Assembly: GCA_910577155.1 (NCBI GenBank) | Contig: CAJTMS010000021.1 | Coordinates: 1 to 29,437 of the forward strand | DNA from: an uncultured Mailhella sp. | Lineage (GTDB): Bacteria; Desulfobacterota; Desulfovibrionia; Desulfovibrionales; Desulfovibrionaceae | DNA: 29,437 nt | Direction: 5' to 3' | Shown: piece by piece, positions 1 to 7,932 of the stretch | Numbering within the stretch: position 1 is the first letter of the stretch | Layout: each line of letters begins with the position of its first letter | Position numbers and translations under genes: made by a program | Notes under the pieces: model-generated | The model's database searches: none | What the model was told of the DNA's origin: nothing | Seen by the model: the letters and a program-made list of their open reading frames with translations, nothing else

Positions 1-14
1 ATTTATAAAAATAT

Positions 15-41
15 AAAAAAGAGTGCCGAGGCACTCTTTTT
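15..41 (-). terminator. Intrinsic terminator after the ferritin gene
   Basis: A perfect hairpin has arms GAGTGC (21-26) and GCACTC (31-36) with loop CGAG, extended by A/T pairs on both sides. Read on the minus strand the 3' arm is followed by a run of T. It lies about 35 bp beyond the ferritin stop codon, so it is the natural end of that transcript; its symmetry would also let it work on the plus strand. Confidence 0.85.
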
Positions 42-73
42 ATTGTAAGCTTTTATGACTTTTCCAGCTTTTC

Positions 74-583
74 CTAGCCAATGACAGGAGCAGTAAAGGT
101 ACGGGTTGCAAGTTCTCTGTCCAGCATAAGGAGAGCTTTTTTATCATCGCCGATAAGACGAAGTGTGCCAAGAATAGTAGAAGCAGTTGCTTCTTCTTCA
201 ACCTGTTCTTTAATGTACCAGTCAAGGAAGCTGAGGGCTGCACGGTCATGCACTTCATCAGCAACATCCATAAGAGCGCTGATTCTTTCGGTTACAAATT
301 TTTCATGTTTGAGCACCTGTTCAAAAATAGCGACAGGGGTATTGCCTTCAACAACCGGTTTATCAATAGCTTCCAGTTTAAGGGAGCCTTCGCGGTCATT
401 CAAATAATTGAATAAGCCCATAGCATGAGCACGTTCTTCTTGTACCTGCACATCAAACCAGTTGGCAAAACCATTGAGATTTTCTTCAAGGAAGTAAATC
501 TTCATGGCAAGATAAAGATATTCGGAATATAATTCTTTGTTGATTTGGTCATTGAAAGCTGCTTGCAATTTTTCATTAATCAT
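74..583 (-). CDS. ftnA: Non-haem ferritin (FtnA type)
   Basis: Iron-storage protein of 169 aa, the usual size of a bacterial ferritin subunit; the family forms a 24-subunit cytoplasmic shell that oxidises Fe2+ and stores it as a ferric mineral. All ferroxidase ligands of the E. coli FtnA pattern are at their expected positions: E17, E50 and H53 (in QEERAH), E94, Q127 and E130. No haem-ligand methionine of the bacterioferritin type was noted, so FtnA fits better than Bfr. The start is supported by an AAGGAG ribosome site about eight bases before the ATG. It is monocistronic, with its own terminator at the left edge and a 353-bp upstream spacer. In anaerobes of this group it would be expected to buffer iron and limit oxidative damage; that role is inferred from the family. 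Confidence 0.95.
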   Translation of the reverse strand: MINEKLQAAFNDQINKELYSEYLYLAMKIYFLEENLNGFANWFDVQVQEERAHAMGLFNYLNDREGSLKLEAIDKPVVEGNTPVAIFEQVLKHEKFVTERISALMDVADEVHDRAALSFLDWYIKEQVEEEATASTILGTLRLIGDDKKALLMLDRELATRTFTAPVIG

Positions 584-747
584 GATGTTTTCTCCTTCTC
601 TTTTTACATATTTTTGAATGATACAAGGGTGTTGAATAAAAACCGCTGCCCTTGGTCATACATTTCGATATGCCTTCCTTTTTTCACAGGAAAGCCCGTT
701 TGTCAAGTTGAGAAAGGGGGGAATTTTAAAAATTAATGCTTTGTTTC

Positions 748-776
748 AGTATCAGGTTGATTTTGTATAACTGCAA
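748..776 (-). promoter_or_regulatory. Candidate sigma70-type promoter for ferritin
   Basis: Minus-strand -35 TTGCAG (771-776) and -10 GATACT (748-753) are separated by exactly 17 bp. This would give a leader of about 155 nt. The hexamers are only moderate matches to TTGACA and TATAAT, and no independent support exists. The rest of the 584-936 spacer holds no gene; it contains the palindromes listed separately and several G-runs. Confidence 0.35.
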
Positions 777-800
777 AAGATAATAATAAAATTTTCTTTT

Positions 801-825
801 TATGGGGGAAATGATTTCCCCCATA
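801..825. repeat. Perfect 25-bp palindrome in the ferritin/regulator spacer
   Basis: Arms TATGGGGGAAAT (801-812) and ATTTCCCCCATA (814-825) are perfect complements around a single G. Neither strand has a T-run after the hairpin, so it is not an ordinary intrinsic terminator. It could be an operator, a dispersed intergenic repeat, or the RNA end of the response-regulator transcript. Confidence 0.6.
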
Positions 826-885
826 CCCCCACAATCGCTTGTTTTTCTGAAAAAAACGGGCAATACGGGGGAATAGGGGGGCAGC

Positions 886-909
886 AGCTCGTTAGCAAGT
901 GAACGAGCT
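886..909. repeat. Inverted repeat after the response-regulator gene
   Basis: Arms AGCTCGTT (886-893) and AACGAGCT (902-909) flank an 8-nt loop, about 28 bp beyond the regulator's stop codon. Without a clear T-run it is at best a Rho-dependent or RNA-stabilising hairpin. Just beyond it are plus-strand G-runs (858-860, 867-871, 876-881). Confidence 0.45.
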
Positions 910-936
910 CTGCGAATACGACAGCAGAGATAATTC

Positions 937-2313
937 TTAGTGTCCGGTGATATTGTATTTTTTGAGCTTATACTGCATCAGGCTGCGGGAAATGCCAAGC
1001 ATTTCCGCCGCTCTTGATTGGACAAAGTCAGCCCGCACCAAGGCACGGCGTATGACTGCCCCTTCGATTTTATCCAAGGTTTCTGCCAAATCCATGGTGG
1101 GCGGCAGCAAATCCACCGCACTGGTAAACTGGGCGTCTTCATCTTTGACTTCAGGCGGCAAATCCTCAACCCCGATTTCCTTATGGGGCACCATAATAAC
1201 ACAGCGTTCCACCACGTTTTGCAATTGGCGGATATTGCCCTGCCATTCATAGCCGTTCAAGTAATTCAAAGCTTCATAGCTGAAATATTTTTGGGGCATA
1301 TTATTTTCCGTGCAGATTTTATTGAGGAAATGCGCCACCAAAAGGGGGATATCTTCCCGCCGTTCCCGAAGGGGAGGCATGACGATTTTAACGACATTGA
1401 GGCGGTAAAATAAATCTTCCCTGAATTTTCCCTGCAAAACCAACTGGTTTAAATCTTCTGCCGTGCTGACGACAAGACGGACGTCCACGCTGACAGGCTC
1501 CGTTCCGCCCACCCGTTCAATGGTTTTATCCTGCAAAACCCGCAAAAGCTTGACCTGCAGTTCCATGGAAAGGCTGGCTATTTCGCTTAGATATAACGTG
1601 CCCTGATCGGCAAGTTCAATGCGTCCGCGCTTCATGGCAACCGTATCATTGACCCCGGAACTTTCCTGCCCGAAAAGTTCCACATCAAGCATGGGAGTGG
1701 TAAACGCTTTGCAGTTGACCGCCACAAAGGGCATGTCGTTGCGCGGGGAAGAAAAATGGAGAGCTCTTGCAATGGAGGATTTTCCCGTGCCTGATTCTCC
1801 GCAGATAAGGACGGAGGATTTTGACTGCGCCACCCTGTCGACCAAGGCAAGGGTGTCCAATATCGCTTTGGATTTGCCGATAATCTGGTGCGAGCTGAAG
1901 CGTTCTTCCAGACTTTCCCGCAAAATTTGATATTGCCTGTGGGTTTTGGATAATTCCATGGCATTATTGAGGGAAAGCAAAAGTTCGTCATTGGCAAAGG
2001 GTTTGGTGATATAATCAAAGGCGCCGTGACGCATGACTTCCACCGCACTTTCAATGCTGCCAAAGGCTGTCATAATGAGCACAGGCAGGCGCGGATAGCT
2101 TTTTTTGATATGTTCCAAGAGTTCCCTGCCTGTGATTTTAGGCATTTTCATATCGGTTATGACCACATCCACTTCTGATTCTTCCAGATAGGGCATAACC
2201 ATTTCCGGATCGTTAATAGTGGTGACTTCGTAACCCTCATCTTCCAAAATTGCCTGTAAAATCAGCAAATAGTTTTTTTCATCATCAATAATCAGTACGC
2301 GGCCGCCTGCCAT
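937..2313 (-). CDS. NtrC-family response regulator with altered sigma54-contact loop
   Basis: 458 aa in the classical three-part order. The receiver domain (about 1-120) has D10/D11, phospho-acceptor D54, T82 and K104. The AAA+ domain (about 143-370) has an intact Walker A GESGTGKS (172-179) and the RxDLFYRL and PPLRERREDI segments typical of the family. A Fis-type helix-turn-helix ends the protein (about 415-455, RRALVRADFVQSRAAEMLGI). Two catalytic-core motifs are abnormal: where GAFTGA is expected the protein reads SGVNDT (about 219-224), and the Walker B aspartate is serine (GTLYLSEI, S243, E244). The family normally activates sigma54 promoters through the GAFTGA loop, so this member may act without sigma54 or as a repressor; that is inference. 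It lies 33 bp after the histidine-kinase gene and is very probably its partner. Confidence 0.9.
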   Translation of the reverse strand: MAGGRVLIIDDEKNYLLILQAILEDEGYEVTTINDPEMVMPYLEESEVDVVITDMKMPKITGRELLEHIKKSYPRLPVLIMTAFGSIESAVEVMRHGAFDYITKPFANDELLLSLNNAMELSKTHRQYQILRESLEERFSSHQIIGKSKAILDTLALVDRVAQSKSSVLICGESGTGKSSIARALHFSSPRNDMPFVAVNCKAFTTPMLDVELFGQESSGVNDTVAMKRGRIELADQGTLYLSEIASLSMELQVKLLRVLQDKTIERVGGTEPVSVDVRLVVSTAEDLNQLVLQGKFREDLFYRLNVVKIVMPPLRERREDIPLLVAHFLNKICTENNMPQKYFSYEALNYLNGYEWQGNIRQLQNVVERCVIMVPHKEIGVEDLPPEVKDEDAQFTSAVDLLPPTMDLAETLDKIEGAVIRRALVRADFVQSRAAEMLGISRSLMQYKLKKYNITGH

Positions 2314-2346
2314 GATTGCTCCTTAATTCTTCCATCATTCTTTCTG

Positions 2347-4032
2347 TTACTCGTTTTTTGTAAAATAGAGTTTTCCGTCATCGTTTATCTTTTCTGTTTT
2401 GTCATTTTCTGTCTTGCTCTGTCCGGTTTTTGCCTTGGGTTCAGCCTGTTCGGCAAGTTTGAGCTGCTCGGCTTTTTTCTGTTCTTTCTTTTCATCAAGA
2501 CGGGTCGGAATATCCTGTGACACCGGCAGGACAAATTCCACACACGCCCCAAGGATAACCCCGTTTTCCTCCGCATTTTTCAGACGCATCTCACCGCTGT
2601 GGGTTTTGATAATGCTCTGCACAATGGGCAGCCCGAGTCCCGTTCCCGTGTCCTTAGTGGTAAAGAAGGGGTCAAGAAACTTGGAAATATCCCCGCTGAA
2701 GCCTTTGCCGCTGTCCGTAAAACGAAGATAAATAAAATCGTATTCCTGTTTGCCCGTGACCGTGATTGTTCCGTCCTTTTCCATAGCCTGTTCCGCATTG
2801 ATAAAAATATTGTAGATGGCACGGTAGAGCAAATCCGTATCTCCGCGTATGCTGAGATTTTCCGGCAAATCTATTTTTGCCGTAATATTTTTTTCTGTAA
2901 AAGAAGTCTGCAAAAAGCCCCAGACCTTCTCCACAAGTTCCGTCAAATTCACCACATCATTGCCTGCTTTGCGGGGACGGGCATAATCCAAAAAATCGGA
3001 AACCGTATTGCTGAGGCGTTTTGATTCCTCATAAATGGCATGTACCAGCTGCGTCCCTGTTTTATCCATATTTCCGCGGTTAATGAGAAATTCCGAGCTG
3101 GATTTGATAATGCCTAAGGGATTGCGTATTTCATGGGCGATACTGGAAACCATGCGACCCATGCTGGCGAGTTTTTCACTTTGGTTAAGCTCTGCTTCCA
3201 GCTGTTTTGTACGCTTGATACGTTCCGAAATAATGCGTTCCGCAAGCTTGGCTATGGTTTGCAAAAGCACGAACAAAATCAAAATGGACAGAGTAAAGCC
3301 GAACAAAATGGTCCACTGAGAACGGATAGCTATTTTATACAAATCAGTTACGTCCTGCATAATTTCCAGCGCTCCCAAAATAGGCCGGTTTTCCTCGTCC
3401 ATATTTTGGAACGGTGCCAACTCATAATCAATGGTCAAAGGATACACGGTGCGCAGGATAAAGGTTTCATGGGGCAAATTAGGCGTAAAAAGCGCCCGCA
3501 GAAAACTCATTTTTGAAGTAATTTCAAAGCTGTGCGCCTTATTTTCAAAAACATTTTTTACCCCCTGCGTAGAAAGGGATTTGCTTTGCAGTTCTTCTTT
3601 ATTGGTGGAATAAGCAACCATTTCATTATTGTCGAAAATACGGATAGATTCAATGCGCAGCCCGTGCATAAGAGAATTAACCACTTCGTCAAGCAAACGG
3701 TACTGGTCAGGCTCGGAGAGGGTGACCCGCCCTGAAGCATAGGCTACAGGCAGGGTAAAGCGGCGAAAGATTTGCCTGTTCATATTTTCCGCCAATAAAA
3801 GGGCATAGGATTCCTGACTGTTGATAAGGCTGCTTCGGGTATTGGTGGCAATAAAAACAGAGAGGAAAATACTGAAAAAAATGATGATAACAAAGGAAAT
3901 CCAAGAAAAAATCCGAGCTAGCCCCAAGCTTTGGGAGCTGACATTTTTTTTGAAAAGCCGTGTATTATCCACAAAATTTTTCACCGTAATCAAAAAACGG
4001 GAATAATTCATCTTTGGTATTTGTATTTTCAT
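2347..4032 (-). CDS. Membrane-bound sensor histidine kinase
   Basis: 561 aa. Two membrane segments (about 42-62 and 240-259) enclose a periplasmic sensor region of roughly 175 residues that I cannot assign to a named ligand family. The transmitter follows: H-box with phospho-acceptor H300 (SSIAHEIRNPLG), N-box around N412 (IYNIFINAEQAM), G1 around D440 (DSGKGF), F-box (FLDPFFTTKD, about 452-461) and G2 (GTGLGLP, 463-469). The order matches NtrB/AtoS-like kinases that pair with NtrC-type regulators, which fits the gene directly downstream. The C-terminal 50 or so residues are a highly charged Lys/Glu-rich tail with no visible domain. The gene starts 13 bp after the TPR gene, so the three genes look co-transcribed. 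Confidence 0.93.
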   Translation of the reverse strand: MKIQIPKMNYSRFLITVKNFVDNTRLFKKNVSSQSLGLARIFSWISFVIIIFFSIFLSVFIATNTRSSLINSQESYALLLAENMNRQIFRRFTLPVAYASGRVTLSEPDQYRLLDEVVNSLMHGLRIESIRIFDNNEMVAYSTNKEELQSKSLSTQGVKNVFENKAHSFEITSKMSFLRALFTPNLPHETFILRTVYPLTIDYELAPFQNMDEENRPILGALEIMQDVTDLYKIAIRSQWTILFGFTLSILILFVLLQTIAKLAERIISERIKRTKQLEAELNQSEKLASMGRMVSSIAHEIRNPLGIIKSSSEFLINRGNMDKTGTQLVHAIYEESKRLSNTVSDFLDYARPRKAGNDVVNLTELVEKVWGFLQTSFTEKNITAKIDLPENLSIRGDTDLLYRAIYNIFINAEQAMEKDGTITVTGKQEYDFIYLRFTDSGKGFSGDISKFLDPFFTTKDTGTGLGLPIVQSIIKTHSGEMRLKNAEENGVILGACVEFVLPVSQDIPTRLDEKKEQKKAEQLKLAEQAEPKAKTGQSKTENDKTEKINDDGKLYFTKNE

Positions 4033-4045
4033 GCTGTTCCGCTGT

Positions 4046-4858
4046 TTATTTTTTATTTTTTGCCTGCAATTTTTCTATCCGCCTTTCAATCACAAAGGCA
4101 TTCTTGGAAAGGGGCAAAGCCCGTTCATAGTAATAAAGCGCATCGTCCTCTTCATGGAGAATTTCATAGCAAAAACCAAGCCGATACAGACTGTTTGCCC
4201 TGCGGTTTTCGTCCAGAGCTTCCTGTGCCAGTGCTTTTTTATAGAGTTCAATGGCTTTTTGGTAATTATTCTGATTAAATTCGCTTTGGGCATGATAATA
4301 ATACAACTGGGCAAAATCCTGCTTTGTTTCGCATAAATTGAAGACTTCATCCAAAACATGGTTTGCCTGCTCAAAGGCTCTGTTTTTTTGATAATCGTCA
4401 ATAATTTCAAATAAAACAGCTTTTTTCTCATCCGCCGGGACTTTGACATGCTCCAAATAATAAAAATGCGCGTCAATACATTTTGTCCATTTACGGACAG
4501 TTCTGTAAAAGCGGACAAGTTCCGCACGGGTTTTTTGCAAAACCTTTTCATTGACAGGGGTGATTAAATAGGCTAGCTCCAGAATTTCGCCCGCCTCTTT
4601 ATATTTTCCCAAGTCTTTGAAAATATAATAAACTTTCTCCAAAATCGCAAATCTCTCTTCTGCGGGCAATGTTTCATCCAAAATACTTTGTTTGAGCGCA
4701 CCAAGTCCTTCGCTGTAATCTCCTGCAAGAATATGCTCTTTTAATTTTAAAATACGCTCTTCCTGACTGACATCAAGCACAGCGTCAAAATCGGCAGCAA
4801 GGGCCTTTGCCTGCATAACGCAAAGAATAAAAAAAACGGAAAGAAAGATTTTTTTCAT
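4046..4858 (-). CDS. Exported TPR-repeat protein
   Basis: 270 aa from the chosen start. The start at 4858 is preferred over longer in-frame options because it has an AGGAA ribosome site and opens directly with a signal peptide: positive MKK, a hydrophobic stretch (IFLSVFFILCVM) and an ALA-A cleavage site near residues 20-23. The mature protein is helical, with clear tetratricopeptide units in the C-terminal half (for example AQLYYYHAQSEFNQNNYQKA and SLYRLGFCYEILHEEDDALY), so it probably works as a periplasmic protein-binding scaffold. It is the first gene of the operon with the kinase and regulator; a role in sensing together with the kinase's periplasmic domain is possible but unproven. Confidence 0.8.
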   Translation of the reverse strand: MKKIFLSVFFILCVMQAKALAADFDAVLDVSQEERILKLKEHILAGDYSEGLGALKQSILDETLPAEERFAILEKVYYIFKDLGKYKEAGEILELAYLITPVNEKVLQKTRAELVRFYRTVRKWTKCIDAHFYYLEHVKVPADEKKAVLFEIIDDYQKNRAFEQANHVLDEVFNLCETKQDFAQLYYYHAQSEFNQNNYQKAIELYKKALAQEALDENRRANSLYRLGFCYEILHEEDDALYYYERALPLSKNAFVIERRIEKLQAKNKK

Positions 4859-4941
4859 TATTTTTCCTAAAAACAAAGGGTGCATTGTGTACCCCTCCAT
4901 ACTAACAAACTCTTTTTTTTTCGTAAACAAATTAAGGCAGC

Positions 4942-4970
4942 CTATTATTTTTTATGCCAAACTTTTTCAA
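4942..4970 (-). promoter_or_regulatory. Candidate promoter of the TPR-kinase-regulator operon
   Basis: Minus-strand -35 TTGAAA (4965-4970) and -10 TAATAG (4942-4947) lie 17 bp apart, about 85 bp before the TPR start. An overlapping alternative, TTGATT with TAAAAA, also has 17-bp spacing. The remaining 4971-5205 shows no gene. Confidence 0.45.
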
Positions 4971-5205
4971 AAATCAATATCATTACAGGGAATTGCCCCG
5001 ACCTTGTTTTTATAGGAAAACACCGAACTTTTTACGGAGAAAGAAGGCAGGGCAAAAATTTTCCCGAAGATAAGCAGAAAATTTTTGCGAGTACTGCCGA
5101 AGGATATACAAAGCTTGCCCCGAAATGTACCCGCTTGACACGGGCTGCATGGGGTATCCTCTGCAAAACCACTCTTGTTCAAGACTTTAAACGTGAAACT
5201 CCCGT

Positions 5206-5241
5206 AAAAAAACCGCTGTGGATTTTCTCCGCAGCGGTTTT
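5206..5241 (-). terminator. Intrinsic terminator of the dnaN-gyrB-gyrA transcript
   Basis: A 10-bp stem, CCGCTGTGGA (5213-5222) with TCCGCAGCGG (5228-5237) including one G-U pair, has a 5-nt loop. On the minus strand it is followed by seven T residues, on the plus strand by four. It lies about 200 bp beyond the gyrA stop and separates the gyrase genes from the TPR operon. Confidence 0.85.
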
Positions 5242-5361
5242 ACAGGTAATGGGATGAGGAAAAAAACTTTTCACAGGAAAAAAGAATGAGAAAATCTTTG
5301 GAACAGTTCCTTATGACATTCAGAACAGTTTGCTGTAAAAGTTAAAACGTTTTGACAGGGG

Positions 5362-5399
5362 TTCAAGGGGAAAATTTTTGGAAAAGTTTTCCCTTTGAA
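5362..5399. repeat. Imperfect inverted repeat just after gyrA
   Basis: Arms TTCAAGGGGAAAA (5362-5374) and TTTTCCCTTTGAA (5387-5399) pair at 12 of 13 positions around a 12-nt loop. It starts about 40 bp past the gyrA stop codon. With no T-run it is not a standard terminator; it may protect the 3' end of the gyrase mRNA. The rest of 5242-5439 shows only a small palindrome, GGAACAGTTCC (5300-5310). Confidence 0.45.
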
Positions 5400-5439
5400 A
5401 AATAATAATTCTTAGTATTAAGCGGAAATGCTCCCGTTT

Positions 5440-7905
5440 CTATTCTTCCTGACTGTCCTCGTCTTTTCCCATGGGTACCGTGTCATAGCCGACTACCGTC
5501 GCATTGTCGTCAAGGCTGACCAAGCGTATACCCATGGTAGCCCGCCCGTAGGAGCTGATTTCTCTGACGCCGAGACGGATAATCTTGTTGGTGGAGGTAA
5601 GCAGGACAAGGCTGTCTTCATCGGTGACGGGGATAGAACCAATGACATTGCCTGTCTTGGGGCTTACCTTGAAATTGATGATACCGATACCGCCTCGGTT
5701 TTGCTTGCGGTATAATTCCACACAGGTACGCTTGCCGTAGCCGAGTTCGGAAATGCTCATAATTTCCGTAGTGGTATCCCCGTCTTTAATGGGCAGACAG
5801 CTGACCACCCGGTCATTTTTGCGCAGGCTGATACCCTTGACCCCGGAAGCGCCGCGTCCCATGGAACGCACATCCTGACAGGCAAAATGGATAGCCATAC
5901 CCATTTTTGTGGCAAGCACTATGCTGTCGCTTTCTTCCACTTGGTGCACGGCAATGAGTTCGTCATTTTCCTTGATACTAAGGGCAATCAAGCCGCTCTT
6001 CCGACATTTTTCATAAAGGGCGGCGCTGGATTTTTTCACCATGCCGGAGCGGGTCACAAAGAAGAAATGCTGATTTTCGGCAAATTCCCGCACGGTAAGC
6101 ACATTTGCCACAAATTCTTCCTTATCAAGGGGCAGGAGGTTGGCAATATGCATGCCCTTTGCCGTACGGCTGCCTTCAGGCACCTGATAAACCTTGAGCT
6201 GATACATTCTGCCCTTATTGGTAAAGAGGCACAAATACTGGTGATTGGTGGTCGTGATGAAATCCTGTACAAAATCATCATCGCCGGTATTGAGACCTGC
6301 TATGCCCTTGCCGCCGCGTTTTTGCTGCTGGTAATTGCCCAAGGTGGTGCGTTTGATATAACCGCGGCGGGAAAGGGTAATGACCACTTCCTCGTCAGGG
6401 ATTAAATCTTCAATATCAATACCGGAAAGGGCTTCACCCACCACTTCGGTTTTGCGGGCTGTGGCATAATTTTCTTTAATCATAACCATTTCATCACGCA
6501 TAACCCCGCGCAGTACTTCACTGTCTTCCAAAACGGACTTCAGATACGCAATGAGTTTCATGAGCTCGTCAAACTCTTCCTGCAATTTGTCATGTTCCAG
6601 ACCCGTCAGACGCTGCAGGCGCATATCCAAAATGCTTTGTGCCTGTATTTCACTGAAGCCGAAGGTATCCGTCAGTCCTTGCTTGGCAATTTGCGGAGTT
6701 TCGCTGGCTTTGATTAATGCAACAATTTCATCAATAATATCCAGAGCTTTTAATAAGCCTTCCACAATATGTGCCCGGGCTTCCGCCTTATTCAAATCAA
6801 ATCGGGAACGGCGGATAATCACTTCCCGCCTGTGGTCTAAAAAGCACACAAGGGCTGTTTTTAAATTGAATAAAATCGGTCTGTTATTGAGTACAGCCAG
6901 CATATTATAGCCAAAGGAGGTTTCCATGGGCGTATATTTATACAAGGCATTGATCACCAAATCAGGAATAGTGCCCCGTTTGAGTTCCACTTCAATGCGA
7001 ATACCGTTTCGGTCGGATAAGTCTTTAAGGTCGGATACCCCTTCAATGCGTCTGTCATTGACAAGGGCGGCGATTTTTTCTACCAAACCGGATTTATTTA
7101 CCGCATAAGGGATTTCGGTAATCACAATGGACTGGGTATTTTTACCCCGTTCGCGCACTTCCATGCGTCCGCGCACTTTGACAATGCCGCGTCCTGTGCG
7201 GTAAGCGTCCACCAAGCCCTGCCCTGCATAAACTTGTCCGCCTGTGGGGAAATCAGGACCTTTGACAAACTGCATGAGCTCATCAACGCTTGTTTCAGGG
7301 TCGTTAATCAGCAAAAGCAAAGCGTCGCAAAGTTCCCCCAAATTATGGGGAGGAATATTGGTCGCCATGCCAACGGCAATGCCGGAAGAACCGTTTACCA
7401 GCAGATTCGGGATTTTTGTCGGCAAGACTGTGGGTTCCTGTTCGCTGCCGTCATAGTTATCCCGAAAGTCAACGGTTTCTTTTTCAATATCCGCTAAAAA
7501 TTCCCCGGCAAGACGGCTCATGCGTACTTCCGTGTACCGCATGGCGGCGGGGCTGTCGCCGTCAATGGAACCAAAGTTTCCCTGTCCGTCTTCCAAAGGG
7601 TCGCGCATGTTGAAATCCTGTGCCATACGCACCAGCGCGTCATACACGGACGTGTCGCCATGGGGGTGATATTTACCGATAACGTCCCCCACGATACGGG
7701 CACATTTTTTATGGGCATTGCGGTAGGTATTGTTCAAAATGGACTGGGCAAACAAAATGCGTCTGTGCACAGGCTTCAAGCCGTCACGGGCGTCAGGAAT
7801 GGCACGTCCCACAATAACGCTGAGGGAATAATCCAAATAGGATTGACGCAGTTCCTTTTCAATATCCAGCTGCGGAAATAACTCCGTATTTTCTGTATGT
7901 TCCAT
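5440..7905 (-). CDS. gyrA: DNA gyrase subunit A
   Basis: 821 aa, close to the usual length. GyrA is the cutting and rejoining subunit of the A2B2 gyrase that introduces negative supercoils. The catalytic tyrosine is Y124 (AAMRYTEVRMS). The quinolone-determining stretch reads HPHGDTSVYDA (80-90), giving T85 and D89 at the E. coli S83 and D87 positions; threonine here is natural in several susceptible genera and is not by itself a resistance mutation. The C-terminal wrapping domain carries the GyrA-box (QQKRGGKG, about 527-534), which separates it from ParC, and ends in a short acidic tail. It starts 27 bp after gyrB, so the two subunits are co-transcribed. Confidence 0.98.
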   Translation of the reverse strand: MEHTENTELFPQLDIEKELRQSYLDYSLSVIVGRAIPDARDGLKPVHRRILFAQSILNNTYRNAHKKCARIVGDVIGKYHPHGDTSVYDALVRMAQDFNMRDPLEDGQGNFGSIDGDSPAAMRYTEVRMSRLAGEFLADIEKETVDFRDNYDGSEQEPTVLPTKIPNLLVNGSSGIAVGMATNIPPHNLGELCDALLLLINDPETSVDELMQFVKGPDFPTGGQVYAGQGLVDAYRTGRGIVKVRGRMEVRERGKNTQSIVITEIPYAVNKSGLVEKIAALVNDRRIEGVSDLKDLSDRNGIRIEVELKRGTIPDLVINALYKYTPMETSFGYNMLAVLNNRPILFNLKTALVCFLDHRREVIIRRSRFDLNKAEARAHIVEGLLKALDIIDEIVALIKASETPQIAKQGLTDTFGFSEIQAQSILDMRLQRLTGLEHDKLQEEFDELMKLIAYLKSVLEDSEVLRGVMRDEMVMIKENYATARKTEVVGEALSGIDIEDLIPDEEVVITLSRRGYIKRTTLGNYQQQKRGGKGIAGLNTGDDDFVQDFITTTNHQYLCLFTNKGRMYQLKVYQVPEGSRTAKGMHIANLLPLDKEEFVANVLTVREFAENQHFFFVTRSGMVKKSSAALYEKCRKSGLIALSIKENDELIAVHQVEESDSIVLATKMGMAIHFACQDVRSMGRGASGVKGISLRKNDRVVSCLPIKDGDTTTEIMSISELGYGKRTCVELYRKQNRGGIGIINFKVSPKTGNVIGSIPVTDEDSLVLLTSTNKIIRLGVREISSYGRATMGIRLVSLDDNATVVGYDTVPMGKDEDSQEE

Positions 7906-7932
7906 ATCGTATCTCTCTGTACTTCACAAAAA

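Noticed and set aside
3965..3973. Perfect DnaA box TTATCCACA
   Set aside because: Single copy inside the histidine-kinase coding sequence with no companions or A/T-rich unwinding region; taken as chance.
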